A stretch of 6,221 nt of DNA from Streptosporangiaceae bacterium (GCA_030038715.1 JASHSO010000500.1:1-6221), one strand, 5' to 3'; shown: positions 1 to 5,184, counted from the first letter of the stretch. The notes: a model not told the origin generated them from the letters alone. Translations and numbers: made by a program.

Positions 1-1
1 G

Positions 2-166
2 GAGCCACAGCGGCAGGACGCTGGCGGACGACCGCCGCGAAAGTACTACCGATTGACCGGTGAGGGGCTTCGCGTCGCTCGCCTTGAGCTCGCCCAGGTC
101 TCGCGCCCCCCCGCTCGTCGGGTCGGGCATGGTGCGACGTGGCCCGCGCCCGGGAGCACGCGATGA
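2..166 (+). CDS. PadR-family transcriptional regulator, C-terminal fragment (5' end outside window)
   Basis: The frame from base 2 is open to a TGA at 164-166 and encodes 54 residues. It contains GRPPRKYYRLTGEGLRVARL, which matches the end of the PadR winged-helix domain: the wing strand with the (R)KYYRLT core, then the G-x-x-x-L helix. PadR proteins are usually dimeric repressors that bind promoter DNA, and they often control a neighbouring membrane or transporter gene. The tail after this motif is Arg/Pro-rich, and no dimerisation helix can be recognised in it. The stop codon overlaps the ATG of the next gene (ATGA, 163-166), which points to an operon with translational coupling. The helix-turn-helix itself lies before the window, so the ligand and operator cannot be inferred. 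Assignment to PadR rests on the short wing motif and on context. Confidence 0.78.
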   Translation, partial: EPQRQDAGGRPPRKYYRLTGEGLRVARLELAQVSRPPARRVGHGATWPAPGSTR

Positions 167-759
167 CACGGGCCGCCCGGCTCCAGGGCATGACCGAGTG
201 GCTCATCCGCACCGCATGCCGCCGGCTGCCAGCAGACGTGCGCGCAGAGCGGTGCCGGGAATGGACCGCCGAGCTGCCCGCGATCCTGGACGACCAGGGC
301 ATCCGCTGGCTGTTCCTGCGAGAGACGCGCGCGGTGACCTTCAGCATCGGCATCGCCAGGACAACCCGTCGGCTGAACCGGGCGGCGCGAGCCGGGTCCC
401 GGCGCACGAGAAGCTCCCATTGGAAAACCGGCGCCATGAAGATCCGGCCTCCCGACGTGGCCACCCGCACCGTCATCGGCCTCGCTGTCTGGCTCATCAT
501 TGTGGTCGGCACGATCACGCTGCTGCGAAACAGTCCTGACCCGCACGGCTGGCCGGTCGCGCTTGGCCTGGCGCTCGCCGTCGCCTTTGATGGCTTCTGC
601 CTGGTAGACATCGCTCTAGCGAAGAAGGTGCGCTATCTGCCCAAATGGGCATGGACGCTCATCTGCCTCATCCAGACCCCCGGCGGCGGCATCATGTATC
701 TGAGCATCGGTCATATCGGTCGGCAACGGCCAGTACCGCCCGGCCACGCCAAGCCATGA
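163..759 (+). CDS. Membrane protein with actinobacterial N-terminal prefix module and PLDc_N-like segment
   Basis: This encodes 198 residues. Residues 12-44 (WLIRTACRRLPADVRAERCREW and following) resemble a soluble prefix module seen at the N terminus of many actinobacterial membrane proteins. Three hydrophobic segments follow, at about 103-121, 130-151 and 163-183. The last part, VRYLPKWAWTL at 156-166 followed by TPGGGIMYLSIG at 172-183, fits the PLDc_N (phospholipase D nuclease N-terminal) membrane segment, which often occurs without any catalytic domain. No HKD motif is present, so no enzyme activity is implied. I chose ATG 163 because GGGAG (152-156) lies 6 bases upstream and the ATG overlaps the stop of the PadR gene. 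A GTG at 139 is in frame but has no better ribosome site and would overlap the regulator by 28 bases. The coupled PadR gene suggests that expression is controlled by that regulator. The function is unknown; a membrane-stress or envelope role is only a guess. Confidence 0.82.
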   Translation: MTRAARLQGMTEWLIRTACRRLPADVRAERCREWTAELPAILDDQGIRWLFLRETRAVTFSIGIARTTRRLNRAARAGSRRTRSSHWKTGAMKIRPPDVATRTVIGLAVWLIIVVGTITLLRNSPDPHGWPVALGLALAVAFDGFCLVDIALAKKVRYLPKWAWTLICLIQTPGGGIMYLSIGHIGRQRPVPPGHAKP

Positions 760-763
760 TCTT

Positions 764-777
764 CCGCGGCTTCGCGG
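764..777. terminator. Short GC hairpin between convergent genes, possible terminator
   Basis: CCGCG (764-768) and CGCGG (773-777) pair perfectly around the loop GCTT. It begins 4 bases after the stop of the PLDc_N-like gene and faces the end of the methyltransferase gene at 819. The stem is only 5 bp and no T-run follows on either strand, so termination is plausible but weak. Confidence 0.3.
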
Positions 778-818
778 CGACGTAGTCGTGCCGCCCTGGC
801 GTGGCCTGAGCCCCCGAC

Positions 819-1505
819 CTACCAGTCAGTTTTGTCGGCCCGAGCCGCGAGAAGCCAGGGAATCGCGCCCTCACCACCCTCGATCAGGGCGCTCAGGACC
901 ATACCGTTAGCGAACAGGGCGGAGGTGTAGTCGCTGAGCGGCCGGTGCATGCTGACGAACGTCATGCCAACGCCGTCGCGCTCCATGCGGTCCACGTAGC
1001 GGCGCGACTGCAGGTAAGGCCTGGAGAACGTAAACGACGCCGAATGCATGGTCTGCTCGTCCTGAGCGGAGACGAACGGGTGAACCACCGCCATGCACAG
1101 GTGGCCACCGGGTCGGAGGATCCGGCCGACCTCGGCGACCGTACCCGGGAAGTCGTCCACGTCAAGCAGGGACATGCAGGCCACGACCAGGTCGGTACTG
1201 CGATCTGCAAATGGCAGCGCGGCCGCGTCAGCGAGCACCACCGGGAGGGTCGGGCGAGCCGCGGCTGCCGCGTGCGCCAGCGTGGCTGACCGGTCGGCAC
1301 CGGTGACCCGGTAGCCGAGCTTAAGCAATTCGCGGCCTGCTCGCCCTTCCCCGCAACCCAGATCGAGCACCGCCCCGTCGGTTGGCGCTGGCAGCAACTG
1401 ACGCAAGGCAGGCCACGTTCCGTCCCAGAATCCGTCGTGCTCGGATGCTCGCGCCCAGGCGATCCACTCAGCAGCGTGCTGCTCCCATGACTCCGCGAGG
1501 CTCAC
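819..1505 (-). CDS. Class I SAM-dependent methyltransferase (Methyltransf_11/25 type)
   Basis: This encodes 228 residues with a Rossmann-fold methyltransferase core. Motif I is VLDLGCGEGRAGREL (46-60), the glycine-rich SAM-binding loop. The acidic residue that usually binds the SAM ribose is D71 in GADRS. Adenine-side contact is expected near DAAALPF (93-99), the motif IV region is DLVVACMSLLDVDD (105-118), and RILRPGGHL (128-136) is the post-motif hairpin typical of Methyltransf_11. The C-terminal third (about 141-228), with VHPF and several aromatics, probably forms the substrate cap; it does not identify a substrate. Length is normal for the family. The start is GTG 1505, preceded by AAGG at a 7-base spacing, with an in-frame TAA 12 bases upstream that rules out a nearby earlier start. 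It lies 70 bases downstream of the secreted propeller gene on the same strand, with a hairpin in between, so it may have its own promoter. Small-molecule O- or N-methylation is the likely role; the substrate is unknown. Confidence 0.9.
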   Translation of the reverse strand: MSLAESWEQHAAEWIAWARASEHDGFWDGTWPALRQLLPAPTDGAVLDLGCGEGRAGRELLKLGYRVTGADRSATLAHAAAAARPTLPVVLADAAALPFADRSTDLVVACMSLLDVDDFPGTVAEVGRILRPGGHLCMAVVHPFVSAQDEQTMHSASFTFSRPYLQSRRYVDRMERDGVGMTFVSMHRPLSDYTSALFANGMVLSALIEGGEGAIPWLLAARADKTDW

Positions 1506-1531
1506 GCGGCAACCTTACCCGCGCACCTGAT

Positions 1532-1558
1532 GCCCGGCGGGCCGCCGGCGCGCCGGGC
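1532..1558 (-). terminator. GC-rich stem-loop downstream of the propeller gene
   Basis: GCCCGGCG (1532-1539) and CGCCGGGC (1551-1558) form a perfect 8-bp stem with an 11-base loop. The stem begins 17 bases beyond the stop of the propeller gene on the minus strand and ends 26 bases before the methyltransferase start. The position fits a U-tract-less terminator, which is common in actinobacteria, but the hairpin could also act in the methyltransferase leader. The loop can form alternative pairings such as GGCGGGCCGCC. Confidence 0.45.
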
Positions 1559-1575
1559 GAGATGGCGCTGACGAC

Positions 1576-2784
1576 CTAGCTCCAGGTGTGGCCATTCCAG
1601 TGGGCGATGATCGTGGACGCCCAGTCCGTCGTGCCCACCGCCCAGGCGTCGCGGCCGGAGATCGCGTCGATTCCCAGGAACGCGTCAACGAGATCAGCGG
1701 GCGGGTCCGGGGTTGGCACCACAGCCCAGGACGTTCCGTTCCAGTGCATGGCGATGGTGCCGCACAGGGGGTTGCAAGTCGTCGGATTTGTGTAACCGAC
1801 CGCCCACGCATTGTCCGCCGAAGTGGCCGATACCGCACGCAGGTTGGTATCGCCCGTCGGGTTGGGGCTTGGCACCACCGACCAGTTCCTGCCGTCCCAG
1901 TGCAGGGTTAGGCTCGCATTGACGCTGGTGGTGTCGGTGAAGCCGACCGCCCAGGCGTTGTCGGCCGAGGTAGCGGTCACGCCTTGGACGACGCCGTAGC
2001 CGCCGGGTGTGTTGGCTGGCTGACGCGCCCACTTCTTGCCGTTCCAGTGCTCGATCAGCGCGCCGTTTGGTGCCTGGCCGCCGGTCGTGCCCACCGCCCA
2101 GGCGTTGTCTGGCGACGTCGCCGCCACGTCGTCGAAGTAGCCGGTGTGAGCGGGCAGCCGGAACGACTGCCGCGTCCAGCGCTGGCCGTTCCAATGCTCG
2201 ATCAGCGGGACGCTGTACCCCTGGTCACCGGGGCCGCCGCTGATGGAGCCCACAGCCCAGGCGTCGTCAGCCGAAGTGGCGGTCACGCCATTGAAGAACG
2301 CGCTGCCATTGGGAGTCGGCGTCGGGACCTGGGTCCAGGACGTGCCATTCCAGTGATAGGCGACCGTCTGCGTCGGGTAGAACCAGTTGGTGCCGCCCAC
2401 TGCCCAGGCGTCGGTGGGCGAGATTACCGTCACGTCGTTGAAGTAGACATCCGGGGAGAACGTGTACCGCGACCACGCGGTGCCGTCCCAGTGGAGCAGC
2501 AGCGCGGGGCCGCTGGTGAGGCCGACTGCCCACACATCGTCCGGCGAGCTGGCAGCTACGGAGTAGAGGCGGCCGGGGACAGGCGATGCCAGCGCCTGTT
2601 CGAAGCGGGTACCGAGGGCCGCCCGGCTGACCTTGGCGACGTGCCCGGTACTGACGGCGCCAGGTCTGCTGGCCGCGCTGTGGCCGCCGACCGCGGCCGC
2701 TATCGCGGCCGGGCCAGACAGGACCAACGTGAGGCCCGCCACTGCGGCAAACACCTGCACGGAACAGCGCGACCGCACCTTCAT
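1576..2784 (-). CDS. Secreted seven-repeat beta-propeller-like protein
   Basis: This encodes 402 residues. Residues 1-31 form a signal peptide: a basic start (MKVRSR), then a hydrophobic core (VQVFAAVAGLTLVLSG) and an Ala-rich end. No lipobox is evident, so export to the cell exterior or wall is expected. After a linker (about 32-72), seven repeats of 42-54 residues follow, each with [V/A]x(A/V)xSxxDxWAVG and then HW(N/D)GxxW. WAVG begins at 85, 127, 176, 229, 278, 327 and 381; HW(N/D)G begins at 98, 144, 197, 246, 295, 347 and 395. Seven equal units are what a closed seven-bladed beta-propeller needs, and the chain ends right after the seventh unit. No catalytic residues are obvious, so a binding or adhesion role is the best guess. 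Repeat 6 has a two-cysteine insertion (CNPLC, 337-341), a possible disulfide loop. ATG 2784 was chosen because the signal peptide begins there and GGAG lies 9 bases upstream; the in-frame start 26 codons earlier would bury the signal. Confidence 0.85.
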   Translation of the reverse strand: MKVRSRCSVQVFAAVAGLTLVLSGPAAIAAAVGGHSAASRPGAVSTGHVAKVSRAALGTRFEQALASPVPGRLYSVAASSPDDVWAVGLTSGPALLLHWDGTAWSRYTFSPDVYFNDVTVISPTDAWAVGGTNWFYPTQTVAYHWNGTSWTQVPTPTPNGSAFFNGVTATSADDAWAVGSISGGPGDQGYSVPLIEHWNGQRWTRQSFRLPAHTGYFDDVAATSPDNAWAVGTTGGQAPNGALIEHWNGKKWARQPANTPGGYGVVQGVTATSADNAWAVGFTDTTSVNASLTLHWDGRNWSVVPSPNPTGDTNLRAVSATSADNAWAVGYTNPTTCNPLCGTIAMHWNGTSWAVVPTPDPPADLVDAFLGIDAISGRDAWAVGTTDWASTIIAHWNGHTWS

Positions 2785-2847
2785 CGCTGGCTTCTCCAAA
2801 TATCCGAGGGACGTGGCATTCGGGGATCGGCTGCCAGCCCAGCCCGA

Positions 2848-2860
2848 GGTGAATATCACC
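2848..2860. promoter_or_regulatory. Inverted repeat GGTGA-ATA-TCACC, candidate operator
   Basis: This is a perfect 5-bp inverted repeat around ATA, centred about 70 bases upstream of the propeller gene start in the divergent intergenic region. On the minus strand it contains GATATT, which could contribute to a -10 element, so a bound factor could block the propeller promoter. The repeat is short and a chance origin cannot be excluded. Confidence 0.3.
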
Positions 2861-2881
2861 ACGCCGGGTTTCGTGCGGCAA

Positions 2882-2895
2882 GGGGATGCCTCCCC
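2882..2895. promoter_or_regulatory. Inverted repeat GGGGA-TGCC-TCCCC
   Basis: This perfect 5-bp stem with a 4-base loop lies in the middle of the divergent intergenic region. It could be an operator half-site pair or a hairpin in the leader of either flanking gene. Nothing else in the sequence supports a specific role. Confidence 0.22.
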
Positions 2896-2900
2896 GCGAC

Positions 2901-2918
2901 CGCCTGCATGCAGAGGCG
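2901..2918. promoter_or_regulatory. Nested palindromes CGCCT...AGGCG around CTGCATGCAG
   Basis: The 10-base self-complementary CTGCATGCAG (2904-2913) lies within CGCCT (2901-2905) and AGGCG (2914-2918), which also pair. It sits 75 to 92 bases upstream of the phosphotransferase start. Perfect symmetry suggests a dimeric-regulator site, but there is no experimental or comparative support in the window. Confidence 0.25.
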
Positions 2919-2946
2919 CATAACTTCGCCAAGCTCAGGTCGAACA

Positions 2947-2958
2947 CTGCTGCAGCAG
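2947..2958. promoter_or_regulatory. 12-base perfect palindrome CTGCTGCAGCAG, candidate operator of the phosphotransferase gene
   Basis: CTGCTGCAGCAG equals its own reverse complement and ends 34 bases before the GTG start of the phosphotransferase. A -10-like CATGAT lies at 2981-2986, about 6 bases before the GTG, which is compatible with a leaderless transcript; the palindrome would then overlap the -35 region. The -10 match is imperfect and no clear -35 hexamer is visible. Confidence 0.33.
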
Positions 2959-2992
2959 CAATGCCGGGTCAGCGGTTCGGCATGATGGGGTC

Positions 2993-3955
2993 GTGCCAGA
3001 GTCCCGTCGCCCAGTCGTGGCCATGGACGTGCTCGCCGTCTGGTGCATGCGATGGCTGGGCGCGCCGCCCGCGGCGGAGCTGTTCGAAGCCGGCTACTTG
3101 TCGACGGTGAAAGGGCTGCGTCTGACCGACGGCCGGGAGGTGGTAGTCAAGGCGCGGCCTCCCAGTTTGCGGCTAGCCGGATGCGCGGCCGTGCACCGGG
3201 CACTATGGATGGCCGGCTTTGCGTGCCCGGAGCCGCTGGTGGATCTGCAGCCGTTGAGCGGCTGGGCCGGTTCCGCCGAAACGCTCGTGCCGGACGCTGG
3301 TCAGCCGCCCGCGGACAGCGAGCTAGCCGTGCTGTCGGCGGCAGCGCTGGCCCGCCTCGTAGAGCTGGCCCCGGAGCCGGGGGCGGCACCGAGCCTGGCT
3401 CCATCCCCGTCTTGGGTCGGCTGGGACCACTGCGAGCCAGGGCTGTGGCCCGCGCCCGAAGACCGCGACGTGGACTTGAACGCCTGCCGGGAACCCCAGT
3501 GGCTGGACAGCGTCGCCGCAGCCGTCCGCGATCAGCTTCGTAGCCATGCTGGCAACCCAGTGATCGGGCACGGCGACTGGCACCCCGAGAACCTGCGCTG
3601 GCAGGGCCCGCGCTTGATCGCGGTGCACGACTGGGACAGCGTGATCTGCCAGCCCGAACCGATGATCGCGGGACTCGCTGCGGCCAGCTTTCTCGGCATC
3701 GGCCCGACTTCGATGGCCAGCGTCGACGACAGCGCCGCGTTCCTCGACGCCTACCAGCAGGCCCGTGGCTGCCGCTGGACATCCGCGGACTATGCGGCGA
3801 GCTGGGCGGCCGGCCTGTGGCAGCGAGCGTTCGACGCCAAGACACGATCCCTCGATGGCGATCCCGAGCAGATCCTGACCCGGCATGAAGCCAAGGCCCG
3901 GCTAAGTCTGGCCGGGCTGAGTCCCGACCTAGCGGTGCAGGCGCGGCCGGTCTGA
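2993..3955 (+). CDS. Aminoglycoside phosphotransferase (APH/choline-kinase fold) family protein
   Basis: This encodes 320 residues. The C-lobe carries the APH catalytic loop HGDWHPEN (193-200), in which D195 is the expected catalytic base and N200 a metal ligand, followed by VHDWDS (211-216), in which D213 fills the DFG-equivalent metal-binding position. In the N-lobe, GREVVVKARPP (47-57) supplies the likely ATP-binding lysine K53. A clear helix-C glutamate is not obvious in the segment around VHRALWMAGF (67-76). The family transfers the ATP gamma-phosphate to aminoglycosides, other antibiotics, sugars or choline-like alcohols; the acceptor cannot be read here, and resistance should not be assumed. 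GTG 2993 is the most upstream plausible start. No properly spaced ribosome site precedes it, so it may be leaderless, or translation may begin at ATG 3023, ten codons later. The gene is divergent from the propeller gene and is followed by a PH-like gene after 215 bases, probably not tightly co-translated. Confidence 0.87.
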   Translation: MPESRRPVVAMDVLAVWCMRWLGAPPAAELFEAGYLSTVKGLRLTDGREVVVKARPPSLRLAGCAAVHRALWMAGFACPEPLVDLQPLSGWAGSAETLVPDAGQPPADSELAVLSAAALARLVELAPEPGAAPSLAPSPSWVGWDHCEPGLWPAPEDRDVDLNACREPQWLDSVAAAVRDQLRSHAGNPVIGHGDWHPENLRWQGPRLIAVHDWDSVICQPEPMIAGLAAASFLGIGPTSMASVDDSAAFLDAYQQARGCRWTSADYAASWAAGLWQRAFDAKTRSLDGDPEQILTRHEAKARLSLAGLSPDLAVQARPV

Positions 3956-4086
3956 AGTCACACCGCCCGCAGGACGCCGAGAGGGTCGGTTGGGCCGAGC
4001 TGGCTTGGGGCGGTTAGCACCCCCGGAGGGTCGGCACCACGGAGCGGGATCGGGTGAGCGGCAGGCTTTCCAGGCCGGGCGCTCTG

Positions 4087-4102
4087 TGCCATGTTGATGG
4101 CA
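4087..4102 (+). other. Stem-loop TGCCAT-GTTG-ATGGCA upstream of the PH-like gene
   Basis: This is a perfect 6-bp stem with a 4-base loop, 68 bases before the ATG at 4171, inside the 215-base gap after the phosphotransferase gene. It may be a weak terminator or a leader structure. The rest of this gap shows only a 9-base direct repeat, GAGGGTCGG at 3981 and 4026, and no recognisable promoter. Confidence 0.22.
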
Positions 4103-4170
4103 GCCGCATTTTGCCGCCTGAGCACAGCGCACGGGGCGGGCGAGGCACGTATCGGCACGGGAGTGAAGTC

Positions 4171-4632
4171 ATGGCCAAGCTGAGTGTTCGGGGAGATGAG
4201 TTAGTCGTCACGCTGCTGGCACGGGAGAAGCAGGTGATGACCTCGTTTGGTCTCCAGAGGTCCCTGGTGAGGATCATGGACGGCCCGTCCGTGCGACTTC
4301 CGCTCAGCAGAGTCCGCGAGGTGTACGTCGCGCCCGCTTACACCGAACTGGTCACCCAGAACATGCACTACGCCAGGTCAATGATCGTGATATCGCAAGG
4401 TCACGATAACGGGGGTATGGGCCCGGAGCGGCTGTTCGGCTTCTACCGTGAGAAGAAGCAGAACAAGCTCGTGGTCGTGTACGGCCAGACGAATCCCGCG
4501 GTCGTTGTAGTTCTCGATGACGACGGACTGATCAGACGGCTCGTAGTGACAACTGCAGACTGCTCTTCAGACGCGGCGGCGATCCAATCGGCTGCCGGAC
4601 TGCCAGCACCGTCGAAGCAGGCTGGCGCGTAG
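4171..4632 (+). CDS. Small PH-like-domain protein of unknown function
   Basis: This encodes 153 residues. I do not recognise a named family with certainty, but the layout resembles a set of small uncharacterised actinobacterial proteins with a PH-like fold: MAKLSVRGDELVVTL at the start, then VRLPLSRVREVYV (41-53), a loop, a strand pair around LFGFYREKKQNKLVVVYG (88-105), and PAVVVVLDDDGLIRRLVV (109-126). There is no signal peptide or membrane segment, so it is probably cytosolic. Relatives in this group usually have a shorter middle; residues 55-85, including the NMHYARSMIVIS stretch, look divergent. ATG 4171 was chosen because GGGAG (4159-4163) lies 7 bases upstream; an in-frame GTG at 4054 would add 39 residues of low-complexity, non-conserved sequence. 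Codon use is more relaxed than in neighbouring genes, with TTA at codon 11 (4201-4203), two AGA, one ATA and many codons ending in A or T, which hints at recent acquisition or bldA-type control. Confidence 0.78.
   Translation: MAKLSVRGDELVVTLLAREKQVMTSFGLQRSLVRIMDGPSVRLPLSRVREVYVAPAYTELVTQNMHYARSMIVISQGHDNGGMGPERLFGFYREKKQNKLVVVYGQTNPAVVVVLDDDGLIRRLVVTTADCSSDAAAIQSAAGLPAPSKQAGA
4201..4203 (+). other. In-frame TTA leucine codon (codon 11 of the PH-like gene)
   Basis: This is the only in-frame TTA I found in the nine genes. In Streptomyces and relatives TTA is read by the developmentally controlled bldA tRNA, and early TTA codons often make expression growth-phase dependent. Whether this organism has that system cannot be seen here. 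Confidence 0.6.
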
Positions 4633-4674
4633 TCGATGCTGTTGAATGCAGCCAGGCCCGCCGAGCGCCGCCGG

Positions 4675-4725
4675 ATCCTGGCGAAGACTTGACCGTCGCC
4701 CGTGACGGCAAGTCTTCCCCAGGAT
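4675..4725. terminator. 51-base near-perfect stem-loop, candidate bidirectional terminator
   Basis: Three stem blocks pair in order: ATCCTGG (4675-4681) with CCAGGAT (4719-4725), GAAGACTTG (4683-4691) with CAAGTCTTC (4709-4717), and CCGTC (4693-4697) with GACGG (4704-4708). They give 21 base pairs interrupted by one C-C mismatch and one bulged A, closing on a 6-base loop (4698-4703). The structure begins 42 bases after the stop of the PH-like gene and faces the convergent winged-helix gene. There is no T-run on either side, but such hairpins often terminate transcription in actinobacteria. A dispersed extragenic palindrome is an alternative reading. Confidence 0.6.
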
Positions 4726-4732
4726 GGGCCTG

Positions 4733-4778
4733 ACCCCGTCGGGGTGCAGAATGCCCGGATTGACCCCCAGCCGGGGGT
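4733..4778. repeat. Two tandem TGACCCC...GGGGTGC hairpins
   Basis: Hairpin 1 is ACCCC (4733-4737) with GGGGT (4741-4745) around GTC. Hairpin 2 is ACCCCC (4763-4768) with GGGGGT (4773-4778) around AGCC. Both are preceded by TG and followed by GC, so they read as two diverged copies of one unit about 30 bases apart. They lie directly downstream of the 51-base stem-loop. Confidence 0.45.
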
Positions 4779-4812
4779 GCCGCTACTGCCTGCGCCGTGG
4801 CGATCGCCCGGG

Positions 4813-4853
4813 CCGGGTGACAACCCGGGTAACTGCTGATCCTGCGGTGCAGG
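4813..4853. other. Two further stem-loops in the convergent gap
   Basis: CCGGGT (4813-4818) pairs with ACCCGG (4823-4828) around GACA, and CCTGC (4841-4845) pairs with GCAGG (4849-4853) around GGT. The second ends 31 bases beyond the stop of the winged-helix gene and could serve as its terminator on the minus strand. With the upstream structures they make five consecutive hairpins in the non-coding gap 4633-4884, in which I see no gene. Confidence 0.4.
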
Positions 4854-4884
4854 CTGTCATCGCGGGGATTTGCATGGCATGGAT

Positions 4885-5184
4885 CTAAAGGCCACCAAGA
4901 AGGTCTCGCAGCGCTGCGGTGTAGGACTCCAGCGCGGTCCGACCCTGCCGGGTGAGGGTAACAGTGGTGCGGGAGGCGGCGCCGTTCCCCGTCTTTTCGC
5001 TTGCGAGGTAGCCGGCATCTTCGAGTTTGCGCAGATGGATGAGCAGGTTGCCGGGCGTGAGGCCGATCATGTCCTGCAATCGGGTGAACGACAGCGCGTC
5101 GCCGTCGGGAAGCGCCGCCAGCGTTGCGACGATCTTCAGCCGCGTCGGGACGTGGATCAACGGGTCAAGCTCGTCAGTTGTCAA
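4885..5184 (-). CDS. Winged-helix transcriptional regulator (HTH_34 / MarR-ArsR-like)
   Basis: This encodes 99 residues that make up a single winged-helix DNA-binding domain. An N-terminal helix begins near LDPLIHVPTRLKIVATLAAL (6-25), FTRLQDMIGLTPGNLLIHLRKLEDAGYL (33-60) contains the helix-turn-helix with the recognition helix from about 43, and the wing is the segment ASRTTVTLTRQGR (70-82). A final helix (ESYTAALRDLLGGL, 86-99) probably dimerises. Size and layout match short one-domain regulators that are common in actinobacteria. There is no cysteine metal site of the ArsR type. I chose TTG 5184 as the start: its TTGA overlaps the TGA of the upstream six-TM gene, conserved-looking sequence begins right there, and no ATG or GTG fits. 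Translational coupling is likely, since no strong ribosome site precedes it. It probably represses its own operon; the signal is unknown. Confidence 0.86.
   Translation of the reverse strand: MTTDELDPLIHVPTRLKIVATLAALPDGDALSFTRLQDMIGLTPGNLLIHLRKLEDAGYLASEKTGNGAASRTTVTLTRQGRTALESYTAALRDLLGGL

Noticed and set aside
2267..2947. Minus-strand ORF of 226 codons overlapping the propeller gene
   Set aside because: It is an alternate frame of the same GC-rich DNA and lacks a signal peptide, domain or plausible start, whereas the propeller frame has all three.
1984..2985. Plus-strand ORF of 333 codons
   Set aside because: It is the antisense shadow of the propeller repeats; its own repeats (AVPVLDQR-like) are just the complement of the WAVG/HWNG codons in another frame, and there is no ribosome site.
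3147..3845. Minus-strand ORF of 232 codons antisense to the phosphotransferase
   Set aside because: Its composition is dominated by Arg, Pro and Ser, as expected from the complement of a high-GC gene, and the plus strand carries clear APH motifs.
3981..4034. Direct repeat GAGGGTCGG (3981-3989 and 4026-4034)
   Set aside because: At nine GC-rich bases and two copies it is within what chance gives in such DNA, and it flanks nothing recognisable.
4054..4170. Longer PH-like protein from GTG 4054
   Set aside because: The 39 extra residues are non-conserved in character and lack a ribosome site; ATG 4171 has GGGAG at good spacing.
4443..4823. Minus-strand ORF of 126 codons crossing the end of the PH-like gene
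   Set aside because: It is antisense to a better-supported gene, has Gly/Ser/Arg-rich low-complexity sequence, and runs through the hairpin region without any family motif.
4675..4853. Hairpin cluster considered as a CRISPR array or attachment site
   Set aside because: The units are not identical repeats with regular spacers, there are no cas genes, and no integrase or tRNA lies nearby.
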